Of a stretch of 16,440 nt of DNA, positions 6,792 to 16,440 are shown in pieces. This DNA comes from JAKQIM01 sp964633225 (GTDB taxonomy: Bacteria > Chloroflexota > Anaerolineae > Anaerolineales > UBA4823). The notes under the pieces are model-generated. The model saw nothing but the letters and a program-made list of their open reading frames with translations, was not told the origin of the DNA and made no database searches. The position numbers were made by a program, and so were the translations under genes. Within the stretch, counting starts at the first letter, position 1. Every line of letters starts with the position of its first letter. The stretch covers positions 1 to 16,440 of the forward strand of contig CAZWFQ010000070.1 of NCBI GenBank assembly GCA_964633225.1, read 5' to 3'.

Positions 6792-9650
6792 TTGTCCCAA
6801 AAAAACCTGAACATCTATCGCTTCGTGGTGCGGGCGCGGCGCAGCGGCGACCCGCGCTCAACCTCCTATTTGCAGGATGCCCAGGCCCTGGGCATGCAGG
6901 CCATCCACAGCCTGGAATGCCAGGACCTATATTTTATCGAAGGGCAGGTGGACCCAGTTGGGCTGGAACACCTGGCAACCCAAGTCCTCAGCGACCCCAT
7001 TACGCAAACTGTCGAATGGGGTCGTATTGTTTCTACGCCCAGCCCACAGGCAGGTGAAGGGCGGGTGATCGAAGTGGCCCTGCGCCCGGGCGTGACCGAC
7101 CCGGTGGCGGCGCAGGTGGTGCGGGCAGCCAAGGTATTGGGCATCCGGGGCGTGGCCCAGGCCTCGACCGGGCTGCGTTTTTTGGTGAGCGGTGGGCTGG
7201 ACGAGGCCGGCCTGCACCTGCTGGCGCGCCGCTTGCTGGCCAACCCCACCATCCAGCGCTATGCCCTGGGCCAGCTAGAGCCGGCCTTTCCGCACTCGGC
7301 TGAGGCCTCGGGCCAGGTGGAACACCTGCCCGTGCGCCACCTGGACGAGGCCGGCCTGCTGGGGCTTTCAGCCAGCCGCCGCGCGGCCCTGGACCTGGCA
7401 GAGATGCAGGCCGTGCAGGCTTATTTTGAGCAGGAAGGCCGCGAGCCAACGGATGTGGAGATCGAGACCATCGCCCAAACCTGGAGCGAGCACTGCGTCC
7501 ACAAGACCTTCCGGGCGCGCATCCACGTCCAGCATGCACAGCCCGGGGCCGGTGCTTCAGAGGTCAACGGCCTGCTCAAGACCTATATCCGCGCCGCCAC
7601 CCAGCAGATCAATGCCCCCTGGGTGCGCTCGGCTTTTGTGGATAACGCGGGGATGATTGATTTCGACGACGAATACGAGGTCTCGTTCAAAGTCGAGACC
7701 CATAACCACCCCTCAGCCATTGAACCTTTCGGCGGGGCCAATACCGGCGTGGGCGGCGTGATCCGGGATGTGCTGGGCGTTTCGGCCAAGCCGATTGCCG
7801 CCACGGATGTGCTGTGCTTTGGCCCCCAGGATACCCCGGTGGAGAGCCTGCCGGAGGGGGTGCTGCACCCGCGGCGCATCCAATCGGGGGTGGTGGCAGG
7901 CGTGCAAGATTACGGCAACAAGATCGGCATTCCCACCGTCAACGGCGCCATCCTGTACGATGAGGGCTACACTGCCAACCCGCTGGTCTTTTGCGGCTGC
8001 GTGGGGCTGGCCCCCAAAGACAGCCACCCGCGCCAGCCGCAACCCGGCGATCATGTGATCGTGCTGGGTGGGGGCACCGGGCGGGATGGGCTGCGCGGGG
8101 CGACCTTCTCTTCGATGACCATGGACGCCCAGACCGGGGAGGTCTCGGGCGCCTCGGTGCAGATCGGCGACCCGATCACCGAGAAGGGCCTGATTGAGGT
8201 GGTGCTGCGAGCCCGCGACCAGAAGCTCTACCACGCCGTCACCGACTGCGGGGCGGGCGGGCTTTCTTCGGCGGTGGGCGAGATGAGCAGCCAGGTGGGG
8301 GCAGAGATCGAATTGAAACGCGTGCGCCTGAAATATCCCGGCCTGGCGCCCTGGGAAATCTGGCTTTCTGAAGCTCAAGAGCGGATGGTGTTGGCCGTGC
8401 CCAGCGAGCACCTGCCGGCTTTACAAGCGCTGTGCGACATTTATGATGTTGAGCTGACCGATATCGGGACCTTCACCGGGCGCGGCCGGCTGGTGGTGGG
8501 CTACGATGGACGAACGGTGCTGGATTTGGAAAACCACTTCTTGCACGAGGGCATTCCTCAACGCCAATTGGAGGCCATCATCCCGGCCCCGGCGGTGGTG
8601 GAATCCATCCCGCTGCCCAACGAGCAAGACCCGGCCCAGACCCTGCTGGCCCTGCTGGCAGAACCCAACACGGCTTCTAAGTCGGCGGTGATCCGCATCT
8701 ACGATCACGAAGTGCAGGGCGGGACGGTGGTCAAGCCGCTGACCGGGGTGCAGAACGACGGCCCATCCGATGCCTGCGTGCTCAAACCCATCGGCACGCG
8801 CGGGCGGGGGGGAATTGTGCTTTCCAACGGCATCAATCCCGAATACGGCAAGCGCGATGCCTACCGCATGGCACTGAGCGTGGTGGATGAAGCGATGCGC
8901 AACGCGGTGGCGGTGGGCGCAGACCCGGCCCGCGTGGCCCTGCTGGACAACTTCTGCTGGGGAGACCCACGCCGGCCTGAGACGCTGGGCTCTTTGGTGG
9001 AGGCGGCGCGCGGCTGCTATGATGCGGCGGTTTTCTTCGGCGCACCCTTCATCTCGGGCAAGGACTCGCTCAACAATGAATACCTGGGCTCCGACGGGCA
9101 GCGCCACGCTATCCTGCCTACCCTATTGATCTCGGCCCTGGGATTGATCGAAGACGTGCGCAGGGCGGTGACGATGGACCTGAAAGAACCGGGCAACCTG
9201 CTGTACCTGGTGGGCGAGTTTCTCCCCGCGGAGGCAGGCTCATCGGGCGTGCCGCCCCTGGCCCCCAGCAGCGCTGCCACCTATCACGCTTTACACTGCA
9301 CTATGCAGGCCGGCCTGGTGCGCGCCTGCCACGACTTGAGCGAGGGCGGGCTGGGCTTGGCCGCGGCCGAGATGTGCATTGGCGGGCGGCTGGGCCTGGC
9401 GCTGGACTGCCCCGACCTGCCCTTGTTTGCCGAGAGCAACGGCTGTTTGCTGGCTGAGGTGCGCCCGGCAGATGCACCCGCTTTTGAAGCCGCCTTTGCC
9501 AGCATGGCCAACCCGGCCTGCCGGCAGATCGGCCTAGTCAGCGCCGAGCCCTACCTGGCGGTTCCCGGCGCGGGCCTGCAGATGGCGGTCGAAACGCTGG
9601 TCGCGGCCTGGAAGCGCACACCATCCCATTCGTCCCGAGAGCACCTATGA
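6792..9650 (+). CDS. purL: FGAM synthase, PurS-PurS-PurL fusion
   Basis: ATP-dependent amidation of FGAR to FGAM, step 4 of purine synthesis, using ammonia delivered by PurQ. The protein has 952 residues. Residues about 7-76 and 91-160 are two PurS-like domains; the second is clear (VIEVALRPGVTDP ... LLANPTIQRYALG). The PurL core follows: ETIAQTWSEHCVHKTF (225-240, catalytic H234), SFKVETHNHPSAIEPFGG (298-315, ATP/Mg site), DCGAGGLSSAVGEM (485-498), PFISGKDSLNNEY (752-764) and a C-terminal HDLSEGGLG block. No glutaminase domain is attached; it is the next gene, overlapping by ATGA. The TTG at 6792 is the only usable start: an in-frame TGA lies at 6771 and GAGG sits 10 nt upstream. Stand-alone PurLs are about 740 residues and E. 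coli-type about 1300, so this is an intermediate form. Confidence 0.96.
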   Translation: MSQKNLNIYRFVVRARRSGDPRSTSYLQDAQALGMQAIHSLECQDLYFIEGQVDPVGLEHLATQVLSDPITQTVEWGRIVSTPSPQAGEGRVIEVALRPGVTDPVAAQVVRAAKVLGIRGVAQASTGLRFLVSGGLDEAGLHLLARRLLANPTIQRYALGQLEPAFPHSAEASGQVEHLPVRHLDEAGLLGLSASRRAALDLAEMQAVQAYFEQEGREPTDVEIETIAQTWSEHCVHKTFRARIHVQHAQPGAGASEVNGLLKTYIRAATQQINAPWVRSAFVDNAGMIDFDDEYEVSFKVETHNHPSAIEPFGGANTGVGGVIRDVLGVSAKPIAATDVLCFGPQDTPVESLPEGVLHPRRIQSGVVAGVQDYGNKIGIPTVNGAILYDEGYTANPLVFCGCVGLAPKDSHPRQPQPGDHVIVLGGGTGRDGLRGATFSSMTMDAQTGEVSGASVQIGDPITEKGLIEVVLRARDQKLYHAVTDCGAGGLSSAVGEMSSQVGAEIELKRVRLKYPGLAPWEIWLSEAQERMVLAVPSEHLPALQALCDIYDVELTDIGTFTGRGRLVVGYDGRTVLDLENHFLHEGIPQRQLEAIIPAPAVVESIPLPNEQDPAQTLLALLAEPNTASKSAVIRIYDHEVQGGTVVKPLTGVQNDGPSDACVLKPIGTRGRGGIVLSNGINPEYGKRDAYRMALSVVDEAMRNAVAVGADPARVALLDNFCWGDPRRPETLGSLVEAARGCYDAAVFFGAPFISGKDSLNNEYLGSDGQRHAILPTLLISALGLIEDVRRAVTMDLKEPGNLLYLVGEFLPAEAGSSGVPPLAPSSAATYHALHCTMQAGLVRACHDLSEGGLGLAAAEMCIGGRLGLALDCPDLPLFAESNGCLLAEVRPADAPAFEAAFASMANPACRQIGLVSAEPYLAVPGAGLQMAVETLVAAWKRTPSHSSREHL

Positions 9651-10450
9651 TCCCAAAAGCCCTCATCCTTCACGCCACCGGTACCAACCGCGACCACGAA
9701 GCCGCCCAGGCCTTTGAATTGGCCGGTGCGCAGCCCGAGATCGTGCATCTGAACCAACTGCGGCGCGGCGAGCGGCGCTGGGCTGATTACCAGATCCTGG
9801 CCCTGGCGGGCGGGTTTTCTTACGCCGATGCCCTGGGCGCCGGGCGCCTGCTGGCGCTGGACCTGAGCGCCTATTTTGCCGATGAGGTGCAGCGTTTTGT
9901 CGAAAGCGGCAAGCCTGTCATTGGCATTTGCAACGGCTTCCAGGCCCTGGTGAAGGCGGGGATCTTGCCGGGCGATAGCGGGCAGGGGGCAATGCCCGCG
10001 CAAGCGGCGCAAAGGCGGGCCGCCACCCTGGATTTCAACGCCGGGGGGCATTTCGAGTGCCGCTGGACCCTGCTGAAGCCCGCCTCGCAGCGCTGCATCT
10101 GGACCCGGCAGATACAAGACCTGGTTTACTGCCCGATCGCCCACGGCGAGGGGCGCTTCAGCGTGGCTGACGAGGCCCTGCTGGGGCGGCTTGCCGCCCA
10201 AGACCAGGTGGCCCTGACCTACTGCCTGCCGGATGGGTCTGCAGCGGGGGGGCAATACCCGCACAACCCCAATGGCTCAGCAGGCGATGTGGCTGGCATT
10301 TGTAACCCGGCTGGCAACGTGCTGGGCCTGATGCCCCATCCAGAGGATCACCTCTTCGACTACCAGCACCCGCGCTGGACGCGCGGCGAGGCCGGCCAAA
10401 AGGGCCTGCCGCTGTTCATCAACGGCGTGCATTATGCCAAAGGATCCTAG
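9647..10450 (+). CDS. purQ: FGAM synthase glutaminase subunit
   Basis: Class I glutamine amidotransferase that hydrolyses glutamine and channels ammonia to the PurL partner encoded just upstream. The protein has 267 residues, somewhat longer than the roughly 225-residue Bacillus type. The catalytic triad is visible: nucleophile C95 in VIGICNGFQAL, with H231 and E233 in LMPHPEDH. The oxyanion region LAGGFSYADALGAG (53-66) is typical of PurQ rather than of other amidotransferases. The ATG overlaps the purL stop (ATGA), a sign of translational coupling that suits a fixed subunit ratio. Residues about 105-125 (DSGQGAMPAQAAQRR) look like an unstructured insertion, the only unusual stretch. Confidence 0.96.
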   Translation: MIPKALILHATGTNRDHEAAQAFELAGAQPEIVHLNQLRRGERRWADYQILALAGGFSYADALGAGRLLALDLSAYFADEVQRFVESGKPVIGICNGFQALVKAGILPGDSGQGAMPAQAAQRRAATLDFNAGGHFECRWTLLKPASQRCIWTRQIQDLVYCPIAHGEGRFSVADEALLGRLAAQDQVALTYCLPDGSAAGGQYPHNPNGSAGDVAGICNPAGNVLGLMPHPEDHLFDYQHPRWTRGEAGQKGLPLFINGVHYAKGS

Positions 10451-10452
10451 CC

Positions 10453-11424
10453 ATGATCGATGCCCCCACCCTGCACCGTTTGCTGCCCCTGGCTTTCAGC
10501 GGAGAAGACCTGCCCCTGCCCGGCAGGGCAGCGGGCAAAGTGCGCAATTGGTACGACCTGCCAGCCGGGCGCCTGCTGGTGACCACCGACCGCCTCTCGG
10601 CCTTTGACCGCATCCTGGGGCGCGTGCCGTATAAAGGGCAGGTGCTCAACCAATTGGCGGCCTGGTGGTTCGAGCAGAGCGCCGATATCATCCCAAACCA
10701 TGTGCTGGCTGTGCCCGACCCCAACGCCTTGCTGGCAGAGAGGGTGGAGCCGTTTGCAGTGGAGGTGATCGTGCGCGGCTACATCACCGGCGTGACCTCC
10801 ACCGCCCTGTGGTACCGCTATTCGCTGGGTGAACGCGAGATCTACGGGTATCACTTTGCAGAGGGGCTGCGCAAGAACCAGGCCCTGCCTGCGCCCATCA
10901 TCACCCCCACCACCAAGGGCGGCCCAACCGGGCATGATGAGCGCCTGACCTGCGCTGAGGTGGTGCAGCAGGGCTTGCTTGACGCCGCCACCTGGGAGCA
11001 GGTGCAGGCAGCGGCCCTGGCGATTTTCCAGCGCGGCCAGCAGGTGGCCCAGAAGGCCGGCCTGATGCTGGTGGATACCAAGTACGAATTTGGGCGCGCC
11101 CGCGATGGGCGGGTGCTGCTGATTGACGAGGTACACACGCCGGACTCTTCGCGCTTCTGGAAAGCTGAAAGCTACGCGGCGCGCTTTGCCACGGGCGCAG
11201 AGCCGGAGAATTTTGACAAGGAGTTCGTGCGCCTGGCCTATGCCGAGCAGGGCTATCGCGGCGAGGGTGAGCCGCCGGCCATGCCCGCCGATTTATGGGT
11301 GGCTGCCAGCCAGCGTTACATCCGCATCTATGAGATGCTCACCGGGCAGTCTTTTCAGCCCGGCGCATACCCGGTTTCGCGGCGCCTGCTGGCTAACCTG
11401 AGGCAGGCAGGATTAATGGATTAG
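10453..11424 (+). CDS. purC: SAICAR synthetase
   Basis: Joins carboxyaminoimidazole ribotide and aspartate using ATP to form SAICAR, step 7 of the pathway. The protein has 323 residues, the longer type related to yeast Ade1 rather than the roughly 240-residue Bacillus/E. coli form. Diagnostic motifs: GKVRNWYDL (nucleotide-binding N-terminus), TTDRLSAFDRI, VEVIVRGYITGVTSTALW, the substrate loop PTTKGGPTGHDE, DTKYEFG and LIDEVHTPDSSRFW. The ATG is 2 nt after the purQ stop, with AAAGGA 8 nt upstream. It is followed by the only sizeable gap of the operon (about 100 nt, carrying an inverted repeat) before purE. The PurC-PurE order matches the animal bifunctional PAICS enzyme, though here the two are separate proteins. 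Confidence 0.96.
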   Translation: MIDAPTLHRLLPLAFSGEDLPLPGRAAGKVRNWYDLPAGRLLVTTDRLSAFDRILGRVPYKGQVLNQLAAWWFEQSADIIPNHVLAVPDPNALLAERVEPFAVEVIVRGYITGVTSTALWYRYSLGEREIYGYHFAEGLRKNQALPAPIITPTTKGGPTGHDERLTCAEVVQQGLLDAATWEQVQAAALAIFQRGQQVAQKAGLMLVDTKYEFGRARDGRVLLIDEVHTPDSSRFWKAESYAARFATGAEPENFDKEFVRLAYAEQGYRGEGEPPAMPADLWVAASQRYIRIYEMLTGQSFQPGAYPVSRRLLANLRQAGLMD

Positions 11425-11429
11425 ACTTC

Positions 11430-11505
11430 CACCGCAGAGACGCTGCGGCTGAAGTACAGCCGAGAGAGCGCAGGGTATTATGAAGTTCTCTGCGTCTCTG
11501 CGGTG
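11430..11505. repeat. Inverted repeat pair between purC and purE
   Basis: Two 14-bp arms, CACCGCAGAGACGC (11430-11443) and its exact complement (11492-11505), enclose 48 nt that hold a smaller hairpin (CGGCTG/CAGCCG, 11446-11462). No T-run follows on either strand, so it is not a classic terminator. The arm motif recurs at 12094-12112 and, more degenerate, at 16401-16433. It looks like a REP/MITE-type intergenic element, and could modulate or process the operon mRNA. Confidence 0.7.
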
Positions 11506-11526
11506 AAAAAAAGCTGGAGTGATGAA

Positions 11527-12017
11527 ATGGATTCTCCCCTGGTTGTGATCTTGATGGGTTCGAAGGCTGACCTGGCGCACTGCCAGAAGATCGCCGAGGC
11601 CGCCCAAGGCTTTGGGCTGGAGACGGTCCTGCGCATTGGCTCGGCGCACAAAACGCCCGAACATGTGCTGGGCCTGCTGCGCCAATACGAGGCCGACCCA
11701 CGCCCGAAGGTGTACATCACCGTGGCCGGGCGCAGCAATGCCCTTTCAGGCTTCACCGATGGCCTGGTGCGCGCGCCGGTGATTGCCTGCCCGCCGCCCT
11801 CAGAGAGCTTCGGCGGGGCCGATATCTACTCATCGCTGCGCATGCCATCTGGCATTGCCCCGGCAGTCGTGCTGGACCCGGCCAACGCGGCCCTGTTGGC
11901 AGCCAAGATCTTAGGGCTGAGCCAGCCCCAGGTGCAAGAGAAAGTGGCCCAATTTCAGCAACAGCAGGCCGCCAAGGTCCTCTCCGACGATCAATCTGTC
12001 TCGGCAACCAAGCAGGC

Positions 12018-12021
<4 letters not shown>
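11527..12021 (+). CDS. purE: AIR carboxylase, class II (CO2-using) PurE
   Basis: Carboxylates aminoimidazole ribotide, step 6. The protein has 164 residues. Motifs follow the animal-type class II enzymes (C-terminal half of PAICS) rather than bacterial class I mutases: VVILMGSKADLAHC, GSAHKTPEHV (38-47), ITVAGRSNALSGF (64-76), IACPPPSESFG (86-96) and YSSLRMPSGI (101-110). Class I enzymes have GGAAHLPGM and SKALNGLDSLLSIVQMP at the matching places. Class II enzymes use CO2 directly and need no PurK, and no purK is in the window. I start at the ATG at 11527, which has GGAG 8 nt upstream; a GTG at 11503 would place the start inside the repeat. The last 25 residues are a glutamine-rich tail of no evident role. 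Confidence 0.93.
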
Positions 12022-13519
<1,498 letters not shown>

Positions 13520-13526
<7 letters not shown>

Positions 13527-15799
13527 AAGTGCTTCTAATCGGTGCAGGCGGGCGTGAGCACATGTTGGCCTGGAAATTGGCGCAATCGCCCCACCTCTCG
13601 CAGCTCTATATCGCTCCTGGCAATGCTGGGACGGCTCAACTGGGTGAAAATGTGCCCATCTCGGCCGAGAATGCCAGCGCGCTGGTCAATTTTGCTTACT
13701 CAAAATCGATCAACCTGGTGATCGTGGGGCCAGAGGGGCCGCTGGCAGCCGGGCTGGCTGATAACCTGCACGCGGTGCACATCCCTGTCTTTGGGCCCAC
13801 GCACGCCGCCTCGCAGATTGAAGCCTCCAAAGCCTTTGCCAAAGAATTCATGACCCAACACGGCATTCCCACGCCGCGCTATGCTATCTTCCGCGATTTC
13901 GAACCCGCGCTGGCACATCTGCGCGGGCTGGATTACCCGGTGGTGATCAAAGCCTCGGGGTTGGCGGCTGGCAAGGGCGTGTTGGTGCCCGATAACCTGG
14001 CCGAGGCCGAGGCCGGCTTGCGGGCTATGCTGCTGGGCGGGGAGTATGGGCAGGCCGGGCAGCAGGTGGTGATCGAAGAGCGGCTGGAAGGCGACGAGAT
14101 CTCACTGCTGGCCTTCACCGATGGACAGACTGTGCGCGCCATGCCGCCGGCCCAGGACTATAAGCGCCTGCTGGATGGCGACCGCGGCCCCAATACGGGC
14201 GGCATGGGGGCCTATGCCCCCACCCCGCTTTGCCCGCCAGAGATGGTTGAAGAGGCTGTGCGTACCGTTTTGCAGCCGGCAGTGGATGGACTGCGCCAGG
14301 CCGGCACGCCCTTCGTGGGTGTGCTGTATGCCGGGTTGATGAATACCTCCAAGGGACTGACGGTGCTGGAATTCAACAGCCGCTTCGGCGACCCTGAAAC
14401 GCAGGCTATCCTGCCGCTGTTGGAGACGGATTTGCTGGAAATTTTCCAGGCCTGCATGGAAGGACGGCTGGCAGATGTGCCCATCAGTTGGAATCCGGGC
14501 GCAACAGCCTGTGTTGTGGTGGCCTCGGAGGGCTATCCGGGCGGGAAGGCGCCCGCCAGCCAGCCCATCTACGGGTTAGATAAGCCAACCCCCAACGCGG
14601 TGATCTTCCACGCGGGCACCAAGCTTGAAGATGGGCGCGTTTCGACGGCAGGCGGGCGGGTGCTGAATGTGACCGGTACTGGCGCCGACCTGCCCCACGC
14701 GCTGACGGCAGCCTACCAGGCAGTGGCTGGGATCACTTTCGAGGGCATGCATTACCGCCACGATATTGGCCGGCGGGCGATGCATTCGGCTTATGCCGAG
14801 GCCGGGGTGAACATCAACGCCGGCAACCAGGCCGTGATCATGATGCAAGAGGCCGTCAGGTCCACGTATAATCCGCTGGTGTTGGGTGGCATCGGCGCTT
14901 TTGGCGGCATGTTCGATGCCAGCGAGGTACAGGCCATGCGCCGCCCGGTGCTGGTGGCTTCTACAGATGGCGTGGGGACCAAGGTCAAGCTGGCAGCGGC
15001 TGTTAACCGCTACGAGTCAATTGGGCATGACCTGGTCAACCACTGCATCGACGACATCCTGGTGCAGGGGGCGCGCCCGCTGTTCTTCCTGGACTATTTT
15101 GCCGCCTCGAAGCTCAGGCCCGAGGTGGTAGCCGACCTGGTCAAGGGCATGGCTGAGGCCTGCCGGGCCTGCGGCTGCGCCCTGCTGGGCGGCGAGACGG
15201 CTGAGATGCCGGGCACTTACGCGCCGGGCGAATATGACCTGGCTGGCACGATTGTGGGCGTGGTTGAACGCGCTCGCATCTTGCCGCGTGAGGGCCTGCA
15301 AGCCGGTGACCTGCTCATTGGCCTGCGCTCATCTGGCCCGCATACCAACGGCTTTTCGCTCATCCGCAAGATCTTCGAGGGCATCCCGCTGACGCGGGTC
15401 TTCCCTGAGCTGGGGATCTCGCTGGCAGACGCCCTGCTGGCCCCGCACCGTTCGTATTTCCCCTTGCTGCACCCCATCATCTCCACGGCTGCATCACCAA
15501 TCAAGGCCCTGGCCCACCTGACGGGCGGGGCATTCATCGAAAACATTCCGCGCATCTTGCCCCAAAACCTGGACGCCGTGATCCACCTGGGAAGCTGGCC
15601 GGTGCCGCCGCTGTTCAAGTTCATCCAGGAGCATGGCAATATCCAGCAAGACGAGATGTACCGGGTGTTCAACATGGGCATCGGCATGGTGGCTGTGGTG
15701 GCGCCCGAGAACGCCGATGAAGTGCGGGCGGCGATCCCTGAAGAGACCTGGGTCATCGGCGAGCTGGCTAAGGGTGAACGGATCACCCGGCTGCAGTGA
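13520..15799 (+). CDS. purDM: Bifunctional GAR synthetase / AIR synthetase (PurD-PurM fusion)
   Basis: A single 759-residue frame carrying two purine enzymes. Residues 1-421 are PurD, which ligates glycine to phosphoribosylamine in an ATP-grasp fold: LIGAGGREHMLAWKL (6-20), IAPGNAGT, VIVGPEGPLAAG, VIKASGLAAGKGV (142-154), GDRGPNTGGMGAYAPTP (220-236) and VLEFNSRFGDPETQ (282-295). Residues about 424-759 are PurM, which closes FGAM to AIR: YAEAGVNINAGN (425-436), GGIGAFGGMFD, STDGVGTKVK (481-490), DYFAASKL, LLGGETAEMPGTY (555-567), RSSGPHTNGFSL and LTGGAFIENIPRIL (667-680). There is essentially no linker: PurD ends at RHDIGRRA and PurM begins at once. The ATG overlaps purF by 7 nt, with AAAGGAG 5 nt upstream. 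The same fusion order is known in yeast Ade5,7 and animal GART. Confidence 0.96.
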
Positions 15800-16398
15800 G
15801 CGGGGGCGCTTCTCCACCTGCCCGCCTGGTGGTGCTCATCTCAGGCCACGGCTCGAACCTGCAAGCCATTCTGGAGGCCTGCGCCAGCGGGGAACTGCCG
15901 GCACAGGTGACGGCTGTTATCTCAAACAAAAGCCAGGCCTACGGGCTGGAACGCGCCCGCCTGGCAGGCGTCCCGGCGGTTTACCAGCCCAAGCCCCAAG
16001 CGCAAGCGCGCCAGGCTTACGACGCTGCGTTGGCTGACCTGGCTGCCAGCTACCAGCCAGATTGGATCGTGCTGGCGGGCTGGATGCGCCTGCTCTCATC
16101 TGCCTTCTTGGGGCGTTTCGCTGGGCGGGTGATCAACCTGCACCCGGCCTTGCCGGGGGCTTTTGCTGGCACCGAGGCAATTGCGCGCGCCTTTGAGGCG
16201 TACCGGCGCGGCGAGATCGAGCACACTGGGGTGATGGTACACCTGGTGCCGGATGAGGGGATGGATTCTGGCCCGGTGCTGGCGCAGGAAGTGGTGCCGA
16301 TCTTTGCGGATGACAGCCTGGAAACGCTGGCGGCACGTGTGCATGCGGTGGAGCACCGGCTGTTGGTGAGTACGTTAAAGGTGGTGATTAAACCTTAG
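15796..16398 (+). CDS. purN: GAR transformylase
   Basis: Transfers formyl from 10-formyltetrahydrofolate to GAR, step 3. The protein has 200 residues, normal length. The family core is visible: VVLISGHGSNLQAI (12-25, phosphate-binding loop), DWIVLAGWMRLLSSAFL (89-105), and the catalytic triad N114 and H116 in INLHPALPGAFAGTEA and D157 in PDEGMDSGPV. The start is a GTG overlapping the purDM stop (GTGA), so translation is probably coupled; no Shine-Dalgarno sequence is needed or obvious. A natural fusion of this gene onto purDM would reproduce the domain order of animal GART. Confidence 0.95.
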   Translation: MSGGASPPARLVVLISGHGSNLQAILEACASGELPAQVTAVISNKSQAYGLERARLAGVPAVYQPKPQAQARQAYDAALADLAASYQPDWIVLAGWMRLLSSAFLGRFAGRVINLHPALPGAFAGTEAIARAFEAYRRGEIEHTGVMVHLVPDEGMDSGPVLAQEVVPIFADDSLETLAARVHAVEHRLLVSTLKVVIKP

Positions 16399-16400
16399 GG

Positions 16401-16433
16401 AAAACCACGGAGACACGGAGCGCACGGAGAAAG
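16401..16433. repeat. Degenerate copy of the GC-rich repeat after purN
   Basis: CCACGGAGACACGGAGCGCA (from 16405) and a further CGGAG unit make a short head-to-tail series. On the complementary strand it aligns with the copy inside purF as TGC(G/A)CTCCG(T/C)GTCTC and onward. It reaches almost to the window edge, so its full extent is unknown. Confidence 0.6.
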
Positions 16434-16440
16434 GCCTTAG

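Noticed and set aside
11430..11505. Rho-independent terminator or CRISPR repeat between purC and purE
   Set aside because: There is no T-run on either strand and only one inverted pair with no regular spacers, so it is neither.

Overview
The window is GC-rich bacterial chromosome, and every long gene is an ordinary housekeeping or accessory gene. The mix (golvesin-like/M23 peptidase, alpha/alpha-toroid protein, stand-alone receiver with a coiled tail, PurS-PurL fusion, PurD-PurM fusion) reminds me of Chloroflexota, class Anaerolineae. That placement is an impression from protein patterns and is not proven here.

Left half (1-6603), all on the minus strand. Reading in the direction of transcription from 6603: an alpha/alpha-toroid repeat protein; a three-part protein ending in an M23 metallopeptidase; a tRNA-Val(GAC) between two long perfect hairpins; then hutI, a previously uncalled 57-codon two-helix membrane protein and an HD-domain phosphohydrolase in a tight run; then a receiver-domain protein overlapping an inositol-monophosphatase gene that runs off the left edge. 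Several of these units have a sigma70-like -10 hexamer only 6-7 nt before the start codon, which suggests leaderless mRNAs. The two hairpins each abut the -10 box of the next gene, forming compact terminator/promoter joints around the tRNA.

Right half (6604-16440), all on the plus strand. A 188-bp divergent intergenic region carries the probable promoter of one long purine biosynthesis operon: purSL - purQ - purC - purE - purF - purDM - purN. Most junctions overlap or touch (ATGA, GTGA, 2-nt gap, 7-nt overlap), so translational coupling is likely. Together these genes supply every step from PRPP to SAICAR: PurF makes phosphoribosylamine, the PurD half makes GAR, PurN formylates it, PurSL+PurQ make FGAM, the PurM half closes the ring to AIR, PurE carboxylates it and PurC adds aspartate. 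purB, purH and purK are not in the window.

The main point of interest is the architecture of this operon, which resembles eukaryotic purine enzymes in two independent places. PurD is fused head-to-tail to PurM and followed directly by PurN, the same order as the animal trifunctional GART protein (and, for D-M, yeast Ade5,7). PurC is followed by a PurE of the CO2-using class II (animal-type) family, the same order as the animal PAICS fusion, which would explain why no purK is present. PurL carries two tandem PurS-like domains at its N-terminus while PurQ stays separate, an arrangement intermediate between the small (PurS/PurL/PurQ) and large single-chain FGAM synthases. A small GC-rich repeat occurs as an inverted pair between purC and purE, inside the propeptide-coding part of purF, and just after purN.
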